DNA of 64,000 nucleotides, taken from the NCBI RefSeq assembly GCF_047675955.1, contig NC_132912.1:19752500-19816499 (forward strand). Reading direction: 5' to 3'. Source of the stretch: Chlorocebus sabaeus. Its lineage: Eukaryota > Chordata > Mammalia > Primates > Cercopithecidae. A program made the position numbers and the translations under genes. Shown one piece after another: positions 57,796-64,000 of this stretch (within the stretch, counting starts at the first letter, position 1; every line of letters starts with the position of its first letter). The notes below the pieces were generated by a model. It did no database searches. It was not told the origin of the DNA and was given only the letters and a program-made list of their open reading frames with translations.

Positions 57796-57981
57796 GAACA
57801 GCACCAAATCATGACGGATCTGCTCCCATGACACAAGCATCTCCCACCAGACCCCACCTCCAACACTGGGGGTTACAATTCACCATGAGATTTGGGTGGC
57901 AACAAATAACCAAACGATCAATATATCATAGTATATCAAAAGACATCCAATGATAGAAGGGTCCCAAGTGAAATTGATTTA

Positions 57982-58012
<31 letters not shown>
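57982..58012. repeat. CA microsatellite
   Basis: About 15 uninterrupted AC units. Confidence 0.95.
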
Positions 58013-58014
<2 letters not shown>

Positions 58015-58803
58015 AACCCATACACTGTCACCATGAAGGCCACAACAACAGAAAAGTCAAGCCAAAAAGTCAGAACTACATTAACCCACTGCAATAGAAG
58101 ACACCTCCCTACTATTGACAAGTAACAAGTTACCAAAGAAGATTCCAGCCTGTTTCCATCTGTTCTCTGTGTCTACACTGTTCAGCCAAGCCTTGACAAA
58201 GGAGTGGGGCATGCTTCAGAGCCAAAACATAACCTTCCCAACTTTCCTTGCTCCAGGTGGCAACGTTGTACAAATCTGCCATCTGCCATGAGGAAAGGGT
58301 AGGGGGGAAATAGAGGTTGGAATTTGGTTTTATTTGACAACCTTAAAGTGGATTGAACTAAGTTTTAATCTTTAAAAGTGACCATAAATTTATGAAATTT
58401 GCCCAAGATAGATGAACTGGACCAGGAAGAAAGGAGGTTGATAAAATATGAAAGAAATGAATAATTGCAAAAAAATAGAAGCACTTTCATGTTTTTAAAC
58501 TACCTTGTTGTGATACTTGATCTATGAGTGACTCAAGTCTTAGTCTCTACTACCTAATAGAAGCGGGTTAGGTCCAAGATAATATCTATCTCTAACCCTC
58601 TGATTACCTTCCTGGAGATCTTCTCTTCTGATGTCCTTCATCTCCAAACAAAAGGCTTTTTTCCCTGTGACTGCCGAAAACAATTATCACCCAAGACTGT
58701 AGCCAGTTTTAGTGACCTTTTGAGTCATTTGATCTGCACCTGCTCTTAAGACCAAGATAATGAAGTTCTTACAAGTTGTACTCAAAAGGGAAGGATTCCC
58801 TCA
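58013..58803. other. no gene recognised
   Basis: No clear repeat and no exon candidate. Confidence 0.4.
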
Positions 58804-59121
58804 GGCCGGGTACAGTGGCTCATACCTGTAATCCCAACACTTTGGGAGGCCAAGGTGAGGGAATCTCTAGCTCAAGACTACCCTGGGCAGCGTAGCAAAA
58901 CCCCACCTCTACAAACAAATACAAAAATTCGCCAGGTGTGGTGGTGCGTGCCTGTAGTCCCAGCTATTCAGGAGGCAGAGGTGAGAGGATTGCTTGAGCC
59001 TGGGAGGTCAAGGCTGCAGTGAGCTGTGATTGTGCCACTGCACTCCAGCCTGGGTGACAAAGCAAGACCCCATCTCTCTAAAAATAAAATTTAAAAAAAT
59101 TAAAAAGAGAGAAAGAGAGAG
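58804..59121 (+). mobile_element. AluJ, full length
   Basis: AluJ-type text (GGCAGCGTAGCAAAACCCC, TTGCTTGAGCCTGGGAGGTCAAGGCTGCAGTGAGC). Flanked by near-identical direct repeats AAGGATTCCCTCA / AAGGAATCCCTCA. The tail grew into A-rich and (GA)n text. Confidence 0.95.
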
Positions 59122-59560
59122 AAGGAATCCCTCAAAGGAAGCAGACCAACCTCAGCAGATGGCTAGGCAGACCCAAAGGTTCACTCTACTCAAGGGCTTC
59201 AGATCCTCAGATCCTTACTCTCAGGCCTCAGTGATCTCATAAGGGGATGTGGCCCAGATAGTTCTAGGGAATCATTTTGCAGATGCTCAAATGTTATATA
59301 TTATCTTCTGAAAGGGATCTAATTGAGGAATGTGTACCAGCTTGCTGTGCCTTCTTTGTCATTTCCTCTTTCTCAAATGTCCTTTTCCTTATCTCAAAAC
59401 TATATTGGGGAGATGGAGGAATATGCCCTGGAAGAAGGGAGCAGAGGGACACTCAGGGGCTGAAGCACCCAAAAAAGAAACTTAAGTAGCAAAAGATGAG
59501 ATTCAAGACAAGCAATATGGAAAAAGGAGCAGGAGATAAACCTTTGCCAAGTTTCTGTAT
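59122..59560. other. no gene recognised
   Basis: No repeat recognised. The forward frame at 59277-59489 shows no domain. Confidence 0.4.
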
Positions 59561-59787
59561 TTCCCTTCCCTTCCCTCCCTTTCCCCTCCCCTCCCCTCCC
59601 CTTCCCTTTCACCTTTCCCTCCCCTCCCTTCCTCTCCCCTCCCCTTCTCTTCTTCTCCCTCCCCCTTTTCCTCCTTCTTTTCTCTTTCTCTTCTGCCTCC
59701 CTCACCTTCTCCCTTCTCCTTTCTCCCTATTCCCTTTTCCCTCCTCCCTCCTCCCTCCTCTTCTCTCCTTTCCCTTCTCACCCCTTA
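59561..59787 (-). repeat. polypyrimidine tract, ~225 nt
   Basis: Almost only C and T, with TTCCC, CTCCC, CCTTT and CTCCT units. It has a few purine interruptions near 59611, 59694-59703 and 59729. It is the complement type of the polypurine tract at 37194-37385. The Arg/Glu/Gly-rich reverse frames here are compositional. Confidence 0.95.
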
Positions 59788-61500
59788 GAATTACAAATCA
59801 CAATCAATAGAGATGATTGTGCTAGTACATATTTTAACATTTCTATTTGAGGTGGACAATAAAGTTAAACTTCTCAAAAGAAAATTCTGATTTCATTGAC
59901 TGGGCAGACAGCCTGACTGGCTTTGTCCTTTAGATTAAGTGAAAAACAATTTCTCTAGTTTTAAGGAGCTCAATTTACATCTTCAGAATATCGTGCTATT
60001 ATATTTAAAGCACATCTACAACATAAAATATGTCAGAAATGTAAACATATAATAAAAGTCTTAAATATGAACTTAGATATGCAAAAGGAGATGCATAGCT
60101 TTTCAAAATTATTTCATGAAATATTCAAGTGATAATACAGCACGTTTAATTTTTCACTGTTCCCATTCTTCCACTCCCTACTCCTGGGAAAAGTCTCACT
60201 ATTCCCCAAAAGCATATGACTATTCATGACCTCTGCCTGGCAGAGCTATTCAACCGCATATATATTTGATACCAGGCAAATATTTCCTGCCATCCTGTCG
60301 GGGTGAGTCACTCAGAACGCTGTCCTCAGCAACAATGTTATAGCAATGATGACATCATGTTATAACAGCTATTTCCACATTAATCCTTATTTTTATATTT
60401 CCAGTATCTGGGATTGTGTGCATAATTTGTATCCAATATATGATTGCCGAAGGTTGTCTAGACTTTATTTAAGATTATCTACTTGAAAGCATCACCAAAA
60501 ACGTTGCTTATCCAATGATTACATCCACATAATAATATTACAAGTTAAACCTCAAAATCAGTCTTTTTGCATGAAATCGTTTAAGCCCTAAAGTAAGTTA
60601 AAATGTTTGGTCAAGGGATGGCTCAGTGAAATAACGTGGCTCACCTTGAAAATAATGCCCAAACCTTGAGATACACAGAACTTCACATAAGCAGGAAACC
60701 GTCACCCTCTCAACATTAACCTTAACCTTAAGATTTTTCCGTTAGATTTTGTACAAAGAATCTGTGGCATAAGAGGCCTTCAGTAACTTGAAAGAAAAAT
60801 TTTTTCATTGCTTTTTAAAAACGGGGAATGGAGCATGGTGTGCTCAGACAAACCTAAGCACAGGAACCAGCCTCTTAAAGTTGTTGTTAGAGATTTGATT
60901 TCCTGGATTTTATTATACATTCTGCGACTCTTCTGTTAGCTACTTGCCACCTAATGTGTTTGTGAGGACACTTTGATTACAGGGGGAAAAAAGCAAGTCA
61001 AGCTGATTTGCTCAAAATAAAGAATTTAGGGTGAAGACACAGGATGTCTCACAGAGCTCAAGGGTGGGAATGAATGAGTAGAGCCTCAGAAAGGCCTGAG
61101 CCAGAGGAATTCTTCATCTGCCTCTCATCTCTTTTTCTTTCTGCTTGTCTACATTGATTCTCTCTCTGCAGGTATATTTCCTCTGCTTCCTGTCCCTGTA
61201 ACAAACTAGTATTGCCTAGAGGATAACTGTATATGCGGCAAGGGCCACAGCACACCATAGCTTCAGGGAAACATACCAAGGCATTCTTGTGGCCGGGACG
61301 GGCCAAAAAAGAGGTGATTGTGAAAGATCTCTGAAAGCCGTCTTCTACATCTATCCTCGTGGTTCAAAATACTCCAGATTTTCATTAGTGACACCTTCAA
61401 GGAAGCAGGAAATACAGCAGCCTTCAAGAGTTCATAGTAAAAGAAGAGAGATGTAATCATCAGATCTATATCTGTAAATCACGGTTAAAGGGTACAAATA
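59788..61500. other. no gene recognised
   Basis: AT-rich DNA without a clear transposon. A palindromic TGATGACATCAT-type word lies at 60347-60359. Frames at 61058-61306 and 61263-61460 (-) have no domain. Confidence 0.4.
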
Positions 61501-61813
61501 GGCCTGGTGCAGTGGCTCACACTGGTAATCCCAGCACTTTGAGAGGCCAAGACAGGTGGATCACCTGAGGTCAGGAGTTCAAGACCAGCCTGGCCAACAT
61601 GGCGAAACCCTATCTCTACTAAAAATACAATAATTAGCCAGGGTCCCTGTAATCCCAGCTACTCAGAAGACTGAGGCAGGAGAACCACTTGAACAGGAAG
61701 CAGAGGGTGCAGTAAGCTGAGATTGCGCCACTGCACTCCAGCGTAGGTGACAGAGCAAGACTCTGATTCAAAAATAAATAAATAAATAAATAAATAAATA
61801 AATATTAAAAAAT
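61501..61813 (+). mobile_element. Alu (AluS-like), full length
   Basis: Both arms, with a small deletion in the right-arm start (AGCCAGGGTCCCTG). The tail is an (AAAT)n microsatellite at 61774-61804. Direct repeats AAAGGGTACAAATA / AAAGGGTAAAAATA flank it. Confidence 0.95.
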
Positions 61814-62116
61814 AAAGGGTAAAAATAAACAGTAAGCCATTTATTCTTACCTTACCAGCAGCCTGACTATGCCCGTTGCTTTCCTTTTTCAGACTGTATC
61901 ATCTTTGCCTGGGGAAACATTTGCAATAACTAACTGTTTACTATTTAGCATTGGGGCACATCCTCTTGAAGCACTGTACTAATTTGGTAAATAAACTAAC
62001 AAAGGTTAAAAATCAGAATTTTTTTAGCTATGCTGAGAAATAACATATATTCATGTGAAAAGTTGTTTGAAAAGTTTAGATCTGGAAATATTCTAAGTAA
62101 TTTCATAGAATCATAA

Positions 62117-62467
62117 GTCAGTTTGGGCTATTAAAACAAAATACCATAAACTGGGTGGTATAAACAAGCATTTATTTCTCACAGTTCTGGAGGCTAAAAA
62201 GTCCAAGATCCAGGAACTGGCAGATTCAGTTTCTGATGAGGACCCTCTCTCTGTGGCTTGCACACAGCCACTTTCTTACTGTATTATTACATGGCAAAGA
62301 CAGAAAGATCTGGAGTCTCTTTGCCTTCTTATAAGGGCATGAGGGCTCCACCTTCGTGGCCTCATGTAAGCCAAATTACTTCCAAGGGCCCCACCTCGTA
62401 ATGCCATCGCTTTAATAGGGCTTCAGTATATAAATTTGGGGGGACACAAACGTTCAGTTCATCACAG
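62117..62467 (-). mobile_element. MLT1-type MaLR solitary LTR
   Basis: Reverse-strand LTR: GGGCTATTAAAACAAAATACCATA, CACAGTTCTGGAGGCTAAAAAGTCCAAGATC, CTTATAAGGGCATGAGGGCTCCACC, and GGGGGGACACAAACGTTCAGTTCATCACA at the right end. Related to the MLT1-type LTR at 22905 but uninterrupted. Confidence 0.85.
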
Positions 62468-62755
62468 TAAGTACGTAACAGTAGAAAGAGTGTTGAGTAG
62501 GAAATTATAAGATGTGAATGTGATCTGGAGCAAGTCTCATAATTCCCTTCCACAAACATTTATTAAGACTTCCTTTGCATCAGCAAATAATACCCCCACT
62601 TTCTGGTTCGTCTGAGTATGTTCAGTTATAATATATGTTTGACTCTGATGAATGTTATGATAGAAATGTAAACCAAAATACTTTGGGGGTAAAATGGAAG
62701 GAAAGAATGATCAAGAGAATGATGCTTGTTTTTATTTCTGATAAGGAAAGAAAGC

Positions 62756-62893
62756 GGCCAGGAGTGGGGCCCATGCCTGTAATCCCAGCACTTGGGGAGG
62801 CTGAGGAGGGCAGATGGCTTGAGCTCAGGAGTTCAAGACTAGCCACGGCAACATGAGAAAACCCTGTCTCTACAAAAAAAGAAAGAAAGAGAG
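62756..62893 (+). mobile_element. Alu left monomer (FLAM-like)
   Basis: A single left arm (GGCCAGGAGTGGGGCCCATG to CCTGTCTCTACAAAAAAAG) with a GAAA-rich tail and no right arm. Confidence 0.9.
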
Positions 62894-63533
62894 GTGATTA
62901 GGATCCCAAATCTTGGAGTAGCTAACCCATGGGAGGTACAGAACATTGTTTGAGATTCTTGAATGGTTGGCCCTGGCCCCAAATGAAATATATATTCCTA
63001 TATTATTATATTCTCTGTATCAGACCCTTTCTCACTGCAAACATTGTATGATAATGTGAATCCTTGAAGGCAGAAGTTTAGCTGCTATCCAAGCCTGACA
63101 TCCTAGATAGGCCTAGCCTGCACTCACTGATGAATATTTATCCTTAGCAAAAATCAAAATCTTGCTTACTCTGTGCCTCAAGGCATACAGCTGCTTTTGC
63201 AGCTACAGTGTCACAAGCGAGCCTGTCCTGGTCCCAGAAATACTTAGCCTTAGCAAACTGGAATTTCACTAGCACAGTGGCCGAGGTCATCTCATAATGC
63301 TTGCAAAACTGTTACTCTCTCCACGTGTCCACATGTGCCTTCGCCTACAAGAAGTAAAGCTGTTCTCACAGTTTGAGATCCACAAACCTCACTCCCAAAT
63401 CCCAGTCCCTTGTGCATATATTGGCCATGCTCTGACAATCCTGCTAAATGTTAACTTTGAGCCAGAAAAGGGAAATTGAGAACAGGATTTTGAGATCTTA
63501 CCCTTAAAAACAGGGTTAGGCCACCAATGGGAT
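62894..63533. other. no gene recognised
   Basis: Moderately GC-balanced sequence with no family that I can name. Confidence 0.4.
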
Positions 63534-63640
63534 TCCTCCTCCTCTTCCTCCTCCTCCTCCTCCTCCTCCTTCTCCTTCTCCTCTTCCTATTCCTCCTGCA
63601 CCACCTATTCCTCCTCCTCCTCCTTCTTTTTTCTTCTTTT
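63534..63640. repeat. (CCT)n-type microsatellite
   Basis: CCTCCTCTTCCTCC units, interrupted once by GCACCACCTATT. Pure pyrimidine on both sides of the interruption. Confidence 0.93.
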
Positions 63641-64000
63641 CTATTTTAAAAGAGAAGCCTAAACAGCCTGATCTCTAATTTTTTTTCCTTAATCCCTAGA
63701 CCTAGACCTTGTTCTCATGTCCTGCAATAGTTGGAGGAAAAAAAAGCCCACAAGAGAGGCTTCAAAGGAAAGAAAGCATTTCTTTCAAGCCAGTCATTAT
63801 TTATTCCACCCATAAAGCATTCTACCCCTTACCCTTTTTTCAGAGATTTCATAAAGTTAGACCTCCTTGTTCAGAGTCAAATTAGAAGTGCACCTTGATA
63901 TATGACTTGAAGGCAATGGATACTGGAGAGCCAGCAATTTGGATGGATGAATTCACAGGGCTATAAAAGGAGATAGCACTTGGATTGAGATCTGAAGGAT
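63641..64000. other. no gene recognised
   Basis: The last bases (GGATTGAGATCTGAAGGAT) resemble the end of the ancient repeat type noted at 8045, but the match is too short to call. Confidence 0.35.

Larger units (their letters stand above)
51393..57918 (-). mobile_element. MST/THE1-type MaLR solitary LTR, split by a full-length L1PA
   Basis: Real LTR parts are 51393-51685 (ATTGGGCCATTGTTGCATTGC through AAATAACCAGATCTGGTGAG) and 57796-57918 (CATCTCCCACCAGACCCCAC through ATGAGATTTGGGTGG). They join into one reverse-strand LTR across the L1. No retroviral genes. Confidence 0.9.

Noticed and set aside
59400..59810. Several overlapping Arg/Glu/Gly or Pro/Ser/Leu frames
   Set aside because: Products of the polypyrimidine tract, with no domain and no splice context.
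60347..60359. TGATGACATCAT palindrome considered as a CRE/AP-1-type site
   Set aside because: A single 12-base word in AT-rich DNA is expected by chance, and no promoter features surround it.

Overview
The window reads as primate, most probably human, nuclear DNA. It is AT-rich and carries about 18 Alu elements or Alu arms (including a young AluY), L1PA/L1P LINEs, THE1/MST/MLT1 and MLT2-type LTRs, MIR and L2 fragments, a MADE1 element and many microsatellites. I found no protein-coding gene, no CpG island, and no tRNA, snRNA or rRNA gene. Almost every long open frame lies inside a transposon or low-complexity DNA. The setting is an intron or an intergenic desert. I see no prokaryotic, plasmid, phage or CRISPR-like content.

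Layout. 1-9,000: two Alus, a local ~115-bp duplication, and an old L1M/HAL1-like element split by a younger L1. 9,000-22,000: mostly old single-copy-looking DNA with MIRs, two Alus, two L1 3' ends and one LTR-like block. 22,380-26,000: a nest in which an old L1M is interrupted by an Alu monomer, an MLT1-type LTR (itself split by a THE1 LTR) and an L1PA 3' end. 26,000-31,000: microsatellite, L2 and three Alus, two of them a close inverted pair. 31,200-35,930: a reverse-strand L1 that keeps its ORF1 end and has lost its 3' end. 36,000-43,000: polypurine tract, MIRs, Alus, a second LTR-like block and a MADE1 hairpin. 43,650-46,780: a second local duplication and an exon-like segment with excellent splice signals. 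47,200-51,200: a THE1/MST LTR split by an Alu, an MLT2B-like LTR and an L1PA 3' end. 51,390-57,920: a full-length but dead L1PA inserted in a MaLR LTR. 58,000-64,000: Alus, an MLT1-like LTR, and polypyrimidine and CCT repeats.

No genes here work together. The interest lies in the nesting order of the elements, the local duplications, the exon-like block at 46,504-46,775, the MADE1 hairpin, the full-length L1PA 5' UTR that still carries the 129-bp block targeted by ZNF93, and a 192-nt uninterrupted purine tract. Family names were assigned by recognition, without a database search, and element boundaries are accurate to roughly 5-30 bases unless target-site duplications are cited.
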